Part shown: piece by piece, positions 1-6,970 of the stretch | Layout: every line of letters starts with the position of its first letter | Position numbering within the stretch: position 1 is the first letter of the stretch | Source of the DNA: SIG455 sp045659025 | GTDB lineage: Bacteria; Bacillota; Clostridia; UMGS1810 | NCBI GenBank assembly: GCA_045659025.1 | Contig: JAZOWA010000035.1 | Location: 1 to 27,425, forward strand | Direction of reading: 5' to 3' | DNA length: 27,425 nucleotides | Translations under genes and position numbers: made by a program | The notes under the pieces: generated by a model | Told to the model about the DNA's origin: nothing | The model's database searches: none | Seen by the model: only the letters and a program-made list of their open reading frames with translations

Positions 1-127
1 AGGTTGCTCTGGTCTCACTTAAGATAAGGGACAAATCCCTCTTTGTCTTATTCTTTCTGATACCGCAATGTATGCCGTTGGCAGTAAAACCCTTTGCCGC
101 ACAAATTCCGCCGCTAATGATTTTCAT
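1..127 (-). CDS. argJ: Glutamate N-acetyltransferase / amino-acid acetyltransferase ArgJ, N-terminal part only
   Basis: Only the first 42 codons lie in the window; the gene continues beyond position 1. The start is the ATG at 127, behind a GGAGG ribosome site. The visible protein begins MKIISGGICAAKGFTANGIH and continues CGIRKNKTKRDLSLILSE. This matches the ArgJ N-terminus, where a GGV(T/C)AAKGF segment is followed by (A/N)GIHCGIK and KDLALI. ArgJ transfers the acetyl group from N-acetylornithine to glutamate in the arginine pathway; some versions also use acetyl-CoA. The catalytic Ala-Thr autocleavage site lies outside the window. It is third in a minus-strand arginine run, 92 bp behind argC, which supports the assignment. 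Confidence 0.85.
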   Translation of the reverse strand, partial: MKIISGGICAAKGFTANGIHCGIRKNKTKRDLSLILSETRAT

Positions 128-179
128 TGTAAAATCCTCCGTTTGATTGATAAAAAACATCTTTCTTTTAAGCAAGTAT

Positions 180-205
180 CGGATTTCAGACGTATCCGAA
201 ATCCG
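180..205 (-). other. Hairpin in the argC-argJ intergenic gap
   Basis: An 8-bp perfect inverted repeat, CGGATTTC at 180-187 and GAAATCCG at 198-205, encloses a 10-nt loop. It sits between the argC stop (220) and the argJ start (127). On the minus-strand transcript it is not followed by a U-run, so it is not a standard intrinsic terminator. It could be an mRNA-stability or processing hairpin within the operon. Confidence 0.45.
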
Positions 206-219
206 AAAAAGCATTATTA

Positions 220-1152
220 TTAAAGTTCCAGGCCGGTCTGCTTATCTGTGCCGAGAACGATATTCATACATTCAATTGCTGCACCTGAAGCACCTTTGCC
301 CAGGTTATCGTACCTGGCAACAAGAAGAATCCTCTCCTCATTGCCAAATACGGATATGTCCATACTGTCGGTGCCGCCAAGACCAAGGGCAGAATACATA
401 CCGTCTTCATCAGCTGTATCTGCATATCTCACGATTGGACCACAGTACTTGGTGCGATAGACCTCTTTGATGTCTTCTACAGTCACACCGTCTTTTAAGT
501 CAGAAGCAAACAGTGGCACAGTAACCGCCATACCGCTATAAAAAGGCGCTACTATAGGACAGAATATCGGCTCTGTATTAATACCCGTAACCGCTTTCAT
601 CTCCGGAAGATGCTTATGGGTCTGGGTGAGGCCGTACTGGCGTGGTGCCTTCAAAAGATAAGGCATCTCCTCCGCCTCGTAGTCTGCAATCATCTTCTTG
701 CCACCACCGCTATAACCGGTGATTGAATGGCAGGTAAGTTTAACCGATTTGTCCAAAAGGCCCTTTTCTATCAGGGGATATACCAAGGCAATAAAGCCAC
801 TTGCATGACAGCCGGGCACCGCGATACGCTTGGAGGAAGCAATTTTCTCTTCCCCGCCCTCGGTAAGTTCGGGAAATCCATACGCCCATTCGGGGTTGGT
901 GCGGTGAGCAGTGGAGGTGTCAATAACCACCGTATTTGGGTTATCTATCAAAGACACCGACTCTCTTGCCGCATCATCAGGCAGACAAAGGAAGGCAATA
1001 TCTGCTTTATTGAGCATCTCCTTGCGACAGGAAACGTCCTTCCTGTTCTCCTCGGAAAGGGTGAGGAGTTCTATATCGCTTCTACCCTCGAGGCGTTCAT
1101 ATATGCGAAGTCCCGTTGTACCCGCTTTGCCGTCTATAAAAATCTTCTTCAT
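220..1152 (-). CDS. argC: N-acetyl-gamma-glutamyl-phosphate reductase (type 2)
   Basis: ArgC reduces N-acetylglutamyl phosphate to the semialdehyde with NADPH, the third step of arginine synthesis, in the cytoplasm. The 310-aa length fits the shorter type 2 ArgC family rather than the roughly 345-aa type 1. The N-terminus holds a dinucleotide-binding segment, IFIDGKAGTTGLRIYERL. The catalytic cysteine is C115 in VPGCHASGF. The segment IDTSTAHRT at about 77-85 and YGFPEL at about 91-96 are also typical of the family. The start is the ATG at 1152, with GGAG about 7 nt upstream. It lies 12 bp downstream of argG on the same strand, so the two are very probably co-transcribed, with argJ following. 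Confidence 0.95.
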   Translation of the reverse strand: MKKIFIDGKAGTTGLRIYERLEGRSDIELLTLSEENRKDVSCRKEMLNKADIAFLCLPDDAARESVSLIDNPNTVVIDTSTAHRTNPEWAYGFPELTEGGEEKIASSKRIAVPGCHASGFIALVYPLIEKGLLDKSVKLTCHSITGYSGGGKKMIADYEAEEMPYLLKAPRQYGLTQTHKHLPEMKAVTGINTEPIFCPIVAPFYSGMAVTVPLFASDLKDGVTVEDIKEVYRTKYCGPIVRYADTADEDGMYSALGLGGTDSMDISVFGNEERILLVARYDNLGKGASGAAIECMNIVLGTDKQTGLEL

Positions 1153-1164
1153 AAAATGCTCCGA

Positions 1165-2394
1165 TTATTTATTGGAATTCTTTGCATTAACCTCTGCCTG
1201 AACAGAAATGGGGAGTCCCCAGAGGTTGATGAAGCCTTCCGCATCTTTCTGGTCGTAAACTTCGTCTTCACCGAAGGTTGCAATTTCCTCGGAATAAAGT
1301 GACCAGTCACTCCATACGCCGGCTTTGATCATATTGCCTTTGTAGAGCTTAATTCTTACTTTACCTGTAACGTGCTCCTGAGTCTTTTCTACAAATGCAG
1401 AAAGTGCTTCTCTGAGGGGTGTGTACCACTGTCCGTTATAGAGAAGGTCTGCAAAGGTGATAGCGAGTTCCTGCTTCTTATGCATTACCATCTTGTCAAG
1501 ACACATTGTCTCGAGATAGTTGTGTGCAAAGTAGAGGATGTCTCCACCGGGAGTCTCATACACGCCACGGCATTTCATACCAACAAGACGGTTCTCGATG
1601 ATATCGAGCAAACCAATACCGTTTGCGCCACCGATTTCGTTGAGCTTCAAGATTATCTCTTTTGCACTCATCTTAACGCCGTCCAATGCAACAGGTCTGC
1701 CCTTTACAAAATCCAATGTTACGTATGTAGGAGCATCAGGTGCCTGCATGGGAGATACACCCATCTCAAGGAAGCCTTCCTTCTCATACAAGGGCTCGTT
1801 GCCTGCATCCTCAAGGTCCATACCCTCGTGAGAGAGATGCCAGAGGTTCTTATCCTTGGAGTAGTTAGTCTCACGGCTGATTTTGAGAGGGATATTGTGT
1901 GCCTCAGCGTAGTCTATCTCCTCTTCACGGGATTTGATATCCCACTCTCTCCAGGGAGCGATAATCTTCATACCGGGAGCAAATGCCTTGATGGCAAGTT
2001 CAAAACGCACCTGGTCATTACCCTTACCTGTGCAACCATGGCAAATAGCATCTGCACCCTCGGCAATAGCAATCTCTGCAAGACGCTTACCGATAATGGG
2101 ACGTGCCAAAGCCGTACCCAAAAGGTACTCTTCATATTTAGCACCCGCCTGAACGGTGGGGATGATGAGGTCTTCTACAAATTCATCGGTGAGGTCTTCT
2201 ACATAAAGTTTGGAAGCACCGGTTTTAAGTGCCTTCTCTTCCAACCCCTCAAGTTCGTCTGCCTGACCAACGTTACCCGATACTGCAATGATCTCGGGAT
2301 TATCATAATTCTCTTTAAGCCACGGAATGATGATAGATGTGTCAAGGCCACCGGAGTATGCCAATACAACTTTCTTAATTTTCTTCTCGCTCAT
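1165..2394 (-). CDS. argG: Argininosuccinate synthase
   Basis: ArgG ligates citrulline and aspartate with ATP to give argininosuccinate. The protein has 409 aa, the usual family length. The PP-loop ATP-binding motif AYSGGLDTS lies near residues 11-19. GCTGKGNDQVRFE, a well-conserved ArgG signature, lies around residue 115-130. I chose the ATG at 2394 (MSEKKIKK) because GGAGGA sits 7 nt upstream. A TTG five codons earlier in frame overlaps that ribosome site and is unlikely to be used. argG is the first gene of the argG-argC-argJ run. A promoter and an ARG-box-like operator lie directly upstream. No argH is in the window. Confidence 0.97.
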   Translation of the reverse strand: MSEKKIKKVVLAYSGGLDTSIIIPWLKENYDNPEIIAVSGNVGQADELEGLEEKALKTGASKLYVEDLTDEFVEDLIIPTVQAGAKYEEYLLGTALARPIIGKRLAEIAIAEGADAICHGCTGKGNDQVRFELAIKAFAPGMKIIAPWREWDIKSREEEIDYAEAHNIPLKISRETNYSKDKNLWHLSHEGMDLEDAGNEPLYEKEGFLEMGVSPMQAPDAPTYVTLDFVKGRPVALDGVKMSAKEIILKLNEIGGANGIGLLDIIENRLVGMKCRGVYETPGGDILYFAHNYLETMCLDKMVMHKKQELAITFADLLYNGQWYTPLREALSAFVEKTQEHVTGKVRIKLYKGNMIKAGVWSDWSLYSEEIATFGEDEVYDQKDAEGFINLWGLPISVQAEVNAKNSNK

Positions 2395-2429
2395 TTCTGA
2401 TTCCTCCAAAATATATAAAATTTTTCATT

Positions 2430-2443
2430 TGAATTTTTATACA
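2430..2443. promoter_or_regulatory. Putative ArgR operator (ARG box) in front of argG
   Basis: TGAATTTTTATACA matches the palindromic ARG-box pattern TGAATWWWWATTCA at 13 of 14 positions. It lies about 36 nt upstream of the argG ATG and immediately downstream of the candidate -10 element, over the expected transcription start. That is a sensible place for repression by an arginine-bound ArgR/AhrC hexamer. The repressor gene is not in this window, so regulation is inferred from the site alone. Confidence 0.55.
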
Positions 2444-2520
2444 CAAATCTTATCACGTTTTGTATTATTATGCAAGGGGTTTTTTAGATTTTCTCTCCTT
2501 TTGCACAAAAACAATTCCAT
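2437..2520 (-). CDS. Possible 27-codon leader ORF upstream of argG
   Basis: An ATG at 2520 is preceded by AGGGG at good spacing and opens a 27-codon frame starting MELFLCKRRENLKNP, with a TAA stop at 2437-2439. It overlaps the argG promoter candidates and the ARG box, so it could only be translated from RNA started further upstream, for example by read-through from the permease gene. Its ribosome site and start codon lie in the loop of a perfect 10-bp inverted repeat (2501-2510 / 2532-2541). No homology is recognised, and chance is a real alternative. Confidence 0.2.
   Translation of the reverse strand: MELFLCKRRENLKNPLHNNTKRDKICV
2447..2475 (-). promoter_or_regulatory. Sigma-A-type promoter of the argGCJ operon
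   Basis: On the minus strand, TTGCAT (2470-2475) and TAAGAT (2447-2452) are separated by 17 bp. Transcription would begin near 2440, inside the ARG-box-like site and about 45 nt ahead of the argG start. Confidence 0.6.
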
Positions 2521-2620
2521 CGTCACCCCTCTTTTGTGCAAGTTTACCACGGCATATTCGTGATATTATGCAGAAAATGCATAATATACAGTTTTTTATG
2601 CATAAACGGGGTTTTATGCA
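2468..2620. repeat. Cluster of TTATGCA / TGCATAA motifs and nested inverted repeats
   Basis: The gap between argG and the permease stop holds TTATGCA at 2468-2474, 2566-2572, 2596-2602 and 2614-2620, and TGCATAA at 2578-2584 and 2599-2605. Two of these form a perfect 10-bp inverted repeat (2563-2572 / 2578-2587) around a 5-nt loop. Another pair overlap as TTATGCATAA. A separate 10-bp inverted repeat, TTGCACAAAA / TTTTGTGCAA, lies at 2501-2510 and 2532-2541. The spacing suggests a cooperative binding region or structured leader. No known factor is assigned. Confidence 0.5.
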
Positions 2621-3735
2621 AAGTGTATGCTCATAACGATAAGCAGGATTGCCAGGATGCCGAAGTTATAAATTGTGAACTGTTTGATATAGTGCATTGT
2701 ATCATGAGGAGAGTACTTGGAATACTCTCTGAAGGTTATAAGGCTTGCCAGAGAGGATACCAAAGTGCCTGCCCCGCCGATATTGACCGCAACAAGGAGC
2801 TCCGGATAGTTGGTGGTGAATTTTGAAAGCAGTATTGCGCTGGGTACATTGCTTATCACCTGACAGGATGCCACTCCATACAAAAGCGGGTTACGGGAGA
2901 TGAGGTTGCCAAGAAATTCATTCACGGCAGGTATCCTTGCCATATTACCGGAGAACACGAAAAACGCACAGAAGGTAAGGAGCAAGGGGTAGTCCACCCT
3001 TGCCAGTGCCTTTCTATCCAATACAATAAGAAAGACAGGGATTGCAATGAGTCCCCAGTAATAAGGGATGGTCTTGAATACTATCATTATAGAGAACACA
3101 AAAAGCACCCCATATACGATTGACCGAGGGACATTGAGTTTATCGTGGGTGACTTCCTTAATCTCCAGGGGTTCATTACCCACAAGGAAGCAACAAGCGG
3201 TTATAATAGCCACCGACAGAGCAAATGGCAATGCCATTATCTGTACAAATTCTGATGTGGGGATATTGAAATAAGAATACATATAAAGATTCTGCGGGTT
3301 GCCGAAGGGGGTGATCATACCACCAAGGTTTGCCGCGATATTTTGCATAATGAACACAAAGGACATATACTTTCTGTTGCCCGTAGAACTCAAAACGAAA
3401 TAACCGAGGGGCAGGAAAGTGATAAGCGCCATATCATTTGCCATAACCATTGAGCCGATGAAGGTGATATACACAAGGGCAATCACCGCCCACCTGGCCG
3501 TGTGGAACAGCTCTACAATCTTATAGGCGGTTATCTCGAATATATGTATGTTTCTCAAGGCACACACCACCGCAAGAGTGCAGAAAAGGCAGGTGAGGGT
3601 CTTGAAATCGAAATATCCTATGTATGACGAATCGGGAGGCACTATAAAAGATGTGATTATCGCTGCCAAAAGCGCAATGGACAAAACTGCGTTCCCAAGA
3701 AAAAATCTTATGGCACGGCGTACAAAAATCTTCAT
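2614..3735 (-). CDS. SLC13/CitMHS-type anion or citrate-like permease
   Basis: This 373-aa protein is almost entirely hydrophobic, with about ten membrane segments. It resembles the ion-transporter superfamily members annotated as SLC13 family permease or citrate transporter. The segment NIAANLGGMITPFGNPQNLYM at about 130-150 carries the re-entrant-loop signature of the superfamily (N...G...TPFGNPQN). SNVPSAILLSKFT near residue 290 is the equivalent in the second half. The substrate could be a dicarboxylate, citrate, arsenite or Na+/H+ and cannot be read from sequence. The ATG at 3735 follows AGGAGGGG. It has its own promoter, shared with no partner. No clear terminator separates it from argG. 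Confidence 0.75.
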   Translation of the reverse strand: MKIFVRRAIRFFLGNAVLSIALLAAIITSFIVPPDSSYIGYFDFKTLTCLFCTLAVVCALRNIHIFEITAYKIVELFHTARWAVIALVYITFIGSMVMANDMALITFLPLGYFVLSSTGNRKYMSFVFIMQNIAANLGGMITPFGNPQNLYMYSYFNIPTSEFVQIMALPFALSVAIITACCFLVGNEPLEIKEVTHDKLNVPRSIVYGVLFVFSIMIVFKTIPYYWGLIAIPVFLIVLDRKALARVDYPLLLTFCAFFVFSGNMARIPAVNEFLGNLISRNPLLYGVASCQVISNVPSAILLSKFTTNYPELLVAVNIGGAGTLVSSLASLITFREYSKYSPHDTMHYIKQFTIYNFGILAILLIVMSIHFA

Positions 3736-3777
3736 TATATCCCCTCCTATCCTTCAAAATCTAAACAGAACGGAATT

Positions 3778-3806
3778 ATTATACTTCAACGGGGGATATT
3801 TGTAAA
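3778..3806 (-). promoter_or_regulatory. Sigma-A-type promoter of the permease gene
   Basis: TTTACA (3801-3806) and a perfect TATAAT (3778-3783) are separated by 17 bp on the minus strand, about 43 nt upstream of the permease ATG. Confidence 0.65.
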
Positions 3807-3824
3807 TATTTCTTGCTTATTTTA

Positions 3825-3853
3825 TTGAAAAAGTAACAGGAATGTGATATTAT
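3825..3853 (+). promoter_or_regulatory. Sigma-A-type promoter of the polyprenyl synthase gene
   Basis: TTGAAA (3825-3830), a 17-bp spacer and TATTAT (3848-3853) lie 33 nt upstream of the ATG at 3886. This promoter diverges from that of the permease. Confidence 0.65.
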
Positions 3854-3885
3854 TCTATTGGAAATGTTTTTTCGGAGGTGAAGGT

Positions 3886-4770
3886 ATGGATTTTGGTATG
3901 CAGTTGAAGGACAAGGTTGCCCACATTGAGGGGATACTGAATGAATATCTGCCCGCAGAAGACGGCAAACAGAAAACCGTTATCGAGGCGATGAATTACA
4001 GTATCACCGCAGGAGGCAAGAGGTTGCGCCCTATGCTTATGGAGGAGACCTTCCGTCTGTTTGGCGGTGAGGGTGAAATCATAAAACCCTTTATGGTGGC
4101 ACTCGAAATGATACATACCTACTCCCTCGTTCATGACGACCTTCCCGCTCTTGATAATGACGAATACCGCAGAGGAAAGAAAACCACCCACGCGGTTTTT
4201 GGCGAAGCAATGGGTATTCTTGCAGGAGATGCGCTTTTGAACTACGCTTTTGAAGTGGCATCCACCGCATTTGATATTGAGGTTAGCCCAAAGGTGGCAA
4301 AAGCACTCAAAGTATTATCCACCAAAGCCGGCATATACGGTATGATCGGCGGGCAGATTGCCGACATCGAATCCGAAGGCAAGAAGGTGGGCATCGATAC
4401 CGTGGAATTCATCCACAGATTAAAGTGCGGTGCGCTCATTGAATCTGCCATGATGATAGGTGCCATCTTAGCCGGTGCAAGTGATAAAGAAATCAGCATT
4501 GTTGAGCAGATTGGTGCCGATGTGGGATATGCATTCCAGATACAAGACGATATCCTGGATGTGACCAGCACCACGGAGGTGCTTGGAAAGCCCATCGGCA
4601 GTGACAGCAAGAATGAAAAATCCACCTACGTATCATTGAAGGGATTGGAACAGGCCAGGACGGACGTAAAGGCAATATCTGAAAGAGCGATTGAAAACCT
4701 GGATTCCCTCCCCTATGAAAATTCATTCCTCAAAGAACTCATCATCAACCTTATAAACCGTAACAACTAA
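3886..4770 (+). CDS. ispA: Short-chain polyprenyl (farnesyl-type) diphosphate synthase
   Basis: It condenses dimethylallyl or geranyl diphosphate with isopentenyl diphosphate to make C15 (possibly C20) precursors for undecaprenyl carriers and quinones. The 294-aa protein has the expected order. GGKRLRP at 43-49 binds diphosphate. The first Asp-rich motif DDLPALD at 84-90 has the two-residue insertion typical of bacterial type II FPP synthases. The second Asp-rich motif DDILD is at 221-225. I took the ATG at 3886 because GGAGGTGAAGGT sits immediately upstream. An in-frame ATG 42 nt earlier lacks a ribosome site and lies beside the promoter. The usual neighbours xseB and dxs are absent; a CapA-like gene follows after 22 bp. 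Confidence 0.9.
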   Translation: MDFGMQLKDKVAHIEGILNEYLPAEDGKQKTVIEAMNYSITAGGKRLRPMLMEETFRLFGGEGEIIKPFMVALEMIHTYSLVHDDLPALDNDEYRRGKKTTHAVFGEAMGILAGDALLNYAFEVASTAFDIEVSPKVAKALKVLSTKAGIYGMIGGQIADIESEGKKVGIDTVEFIHRLKCGALIESAMMIGAILAGASDKEISIVEQIGADVGYAFQIQDDILDVTSTTEVLGKPIGSDSKNEKSTYVSLKGLEQARTDVKAISERAIENLDSLPYENSFLKELIINLINRNN

Positions 4771-4792
4771 TTACATTAAAGGAGAACGTAAT

Positions 4793-5884
4793 ATGAAAAT
4801 CTTATTTGGCGGAGACGTTTGCCCCACACCATTTACAACCGACTCTTTCCAGAGCATGAATCTGGAGGAACTGTTCGGTGATTCTATTGCTATGTTTGAG
4901 GGCAAGGATTTTAACATTGTCAACTTAGAGTGTGTAATCACAGAAAGCACAAACGAAATCGAAAAATTCGGCCCCTGGAAAAGAGCTCCCCAGAACACTG
5001 CAAAAGCACTCAAAATGGCGGGTGTTACTCACTGCCTTTTGAGTAATAACCATATATTCGATTACGGCATCGAGGGACTTAAAGATACAATAAAAGCTCT
5101 TGAAGAAGAGAATCTTCCCTACAACGGCATTGGTGACAATTACGAGGATTCCAGAAAAAACCTTGTGATTGAGAAAAACGGCGAGACCATCTGCATCATC
5201 GCAGTATGCGAGAAGGAGTATTCCTACGCTCTGGAAGACAGAATCGGCACACGTCCCTTTGACGTATTTGACACCCCCATCGACGTACGTGAGGCAAGAG
5301 CAAAGTATGACAAGGTAATAGTTGTATATCACGGCGGTAAGGAGTATTGCCGTTACCCTTCTCCGAGACTCCACAAGGTGTGTCACGTACTCGCTGATTG
5401 CGGCGCGGATATGGTGCTTTGTCAGCACAGTCATTGCGTAGGTTGCTACGAAGAGTATAACGGTTGCCATATCCTCTACGGTCAGGGCAACTTCCACTTT
5501 GCTTCTCTGGCATCCAAGAGCGAAGGATGGCAGGACGGACTTGCGGTAATATACGATACTGATACAAAGGAAATTGAATTCATACACCTAGTGAACACCG
5601 AACACGGTATCGAGTTTGCCAAGGGCGAGAGAAAGGCACAGCTTGAAGCAGATTTTGCAGAGAGATGCGAAAACCTTAAAAACGGCAAGTGGAAGGAAGG
5701 CTGGAAGGCATTCTGCGACAAAATGAAGTATGTGTACCTAAACGAAATCAAGAAGGTATTTGAACTTTCCGATGAGGAAATCCTCTCTACATACAACTAC
5801 CTGGGTCATGCCCTTGATTGCGAAGCACATCACGACGTAATCTCCGAGATGTTCCCCACAGCAAACTCCACCAACGAGAAATAA
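4793..5884 (+). CDS. CapA-family metallophosphatase-like protein
   Basis: The 363-aa protein matches the CapA (poly-gamma-glutamate synthesis) domain, a calcineurin-like phosphoesterase fold. The metal-site motifs appear in order: GGDVCP at 6-11, NLECVIT at about 43-49, SNNHIFDYG at about 82-90, YHGGKEY at about 180, and QHSHCVG at about 211-217. Unlike many CapA proteins, it begins directly with the first beta strand (MKILFGGDVCP) and shows no signal peptide or anchor, so it is probably cytoplasmic. No capB or capC neighbours are present, so a role in poly-glutamate capsule should not be assumed. The ribosome site is AAAGGAG. It is likely co-transcribed with the upstream prenyl synthase and ends at a strong terminator. 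Confidence 0.8.
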   Translation: MKILFGGDVCPTPFTTDSFQSMNLEELFGDSIAMFEGKDFNIVNLECVITESTNEIEKFGPWKRAPQNTAKALKMAGVTHCLLSNNHIFDYGIEGLKDTIKALEEENLPYNGIGDNYEDSRKNLVIEKNGETICIIAVCEKEYSYALEDRIGTRPFDVFDTPIDVREARAKYDKVIVVYHGGKEYCRYPSPRLHKVCHVLADCGADMVLCQHSHCVGCYEEYNGCHILYGQGNFHFASLASKSEGWQDGLAVIYDTDTKEIEFIHLVNTEHGIEFAKGERKAQLEADFAERCENLKNGKWKEGWKAFCDKMKYVYLNEIKKVFELSDEEILSTYNYLGHALDCEAHHDVISEMFPTANSTNEK

Positions 5885-5898
5885 TTAAGGCAACACAA

Positions 5899-5934
5899 AA
5901 CCCCGTTGAAGAATCTTCAACGGGGTTATTTTTT
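5899..5934. terminator. Bidirectional intrinsic terminator
   Basis: A 13-bp perfect stem (5899-5911 / 5915-5927) with a 3-nt loop is followed by ATTTTTT on the plus strand and by TTTTG on the minus strand. It separates the convergent CapA-like and nicotinamidase-like genes. Confidence 0.9.
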
Positions 5935-5939
5935 GCTAA

Positions 5940-6443
5940 TTATTCAATTATATCTATCTGGCACATCCGCATGGTATCAAGGGCGGCAGCATGGGTGGCA
6001 GGGGTAACACCTGCACAGCAGGATGCGTCCACAGAAATCGGCACATCGGGGAAGGTGGCCTTGAGTATCAACGCATTAGATACCACACATATATCGGTGC
6101 AAAGGCCTACAATCTCTATCTTCCCAAAGGTGAATTTATCCCAACCTGTCCAGCCGAAAGAAGGCTTATCTATGATAGTGTCTCCTGCCCGGCAGAGGCC
6201 ATCGGCTATCTCCCAGCCGTGAGTGCCTTTTATACAATGCTCCACGGGGAGTTTGGCTCCTTCGGAAGAGGTAAGGTAATCCTTATCATGAGTATCACGG
6301 GTGAAGATGATCTCTCCCCCGTCTTTGCGGTATTCAGCTATCTTGTCTTTTACATTGTCCACAATGGCTACCGCTTCTTTCGTGCCCAGTGCGCCATCTA
6401 TAAAATCATTTTGCATATCAATTACTATAAGTGTCTTTTTCAT
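5940..6443 (-). CDS. Nicotinamidase-like cysteine hydrolase (isochorismatase superfamily)
   Basis: The 167-aa protein carries the catalytic triad D9 (VIDMQNDF), K93 (DKPSFGW) and C119 (CTDICV). The metal ligands expected for nicotinamidases are D50, H52 and H69, in TRDTHD and VEHC. This metal site favours nicotinamidase (nicotinamide to nicotinate, NAD salvage) over isochorismatase. Related amidases share the fold, so the substrate is likely rather than certain. The protein is shorter than E. coli PncA (about 210 aa), as is common for Clostridia homologues. The ATG at 6443 has GGAG 7 nt upstream. It is the last gene of the five-gene minus run, 10 bp behind BioY. Confidence 0.82.
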   Translation of the reverse strand: MKKTLIVIDMQNDFIDGALGTKEAVAIVDNVKDKIAEYRKDGGEIIFTRDTHDKDYLTSSEGAKLPVEHCIKGTHGWEIADGLCRAGDTIIDKPSFGWTGWDKFTFGKIEIVGLCTDICVVSNALILKATFPDVPISVDASCCAGVTPATHAAALDTMRMCQIDIIE

Positions 6444-6453
6444 AAGTTTCTCC

Positions 6454-6969
6454 TTAACTATCAGCCACCAAAGGGGAAAGGCGTCTTATCAGGTAAACAG
6501 ATGCGACTGTCTTGCAAATATCTGCGGGTATGAAGGGGATTACCAGAGCGCTCACCGGGAAAGATGCATCCCTTACAAACATTTCAAACCACAAAACAGA
6601 ACATATATAACAGATACAAGTAGCACAAATCGCAGAGATTAAAAGAGGAAGGGGTTTTGTCCCATACCTTTTAACACACATGCCAACAACCATGGGCATA
6701 GTGGCAAAACCAATCACATATCCACCCCAGGGAGAGAAGAGTACACCAACTAAATTGCGGAACCCCGAAAACACAGGTAATCCGATAAGGCCAAGTATGA
6801 TATGCCCTACTATGCAAAAGAGAGTATATTTTGTTCCGAGAACTCCCGATAGCACGAGTATTGCCATGGTCTGCAATGTGATCGGCGGTGCAGAAGGAAT
6901 ACTTATCCATCCGCACAGGGTAAGCAAAGCAATCCCTAATGCCACATATACAACCCTGCGGGTTTTCAT
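6454..6969 (-). CDS. bioY: BioY-family biotin transporter S component
   Basis: The 171-aa hydrophobic protein has about six membrane segments. It shows the BioY pattern: an early PITLQTMAILVLSGVLG-type segment (LQT...L.G) near residues 30-47, followed by GLPVFSGFRNLVGVLFSPWGGYVIGF near 65-90. BioY captures biotin and works alone or with shared ECF ATPases and EcfT, none of which are encoded here. I chose the ATG at 6969, which has GGTGA 5 nt upstream and lies 1 bp past the stop of the preceding gene. A GTG at 6978 that overlaps that gene is possible. No biotin genes or recognisable BirA operator are adjacent. Confidence 0.88.
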   Translation of the reverse strand: MKTRRVVYVALGIALLTLCGWISIPSAPPITLQTMAILVLSGVLGTKYTLFCIVGHIILGLIGLPVFSGFRNLVGVLFSPWGGYVIGFATMPMVVGMCVKRYGTKPLPLLISAICATCICYICSVLWFEMFVRDASFPVSALVIPFIPADICKTVASVYLIRRLSPLVADS

Positions 6970-6970
6970 A

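Noticed and set aside
1372..2400. Long open frame of 342 codons on the plus strand opposite argG
   Set aside because: It is antisense to a clearly conserved argG and lacks a ribosome site and a protein-like composition; it arises from codon bias of the real gene.
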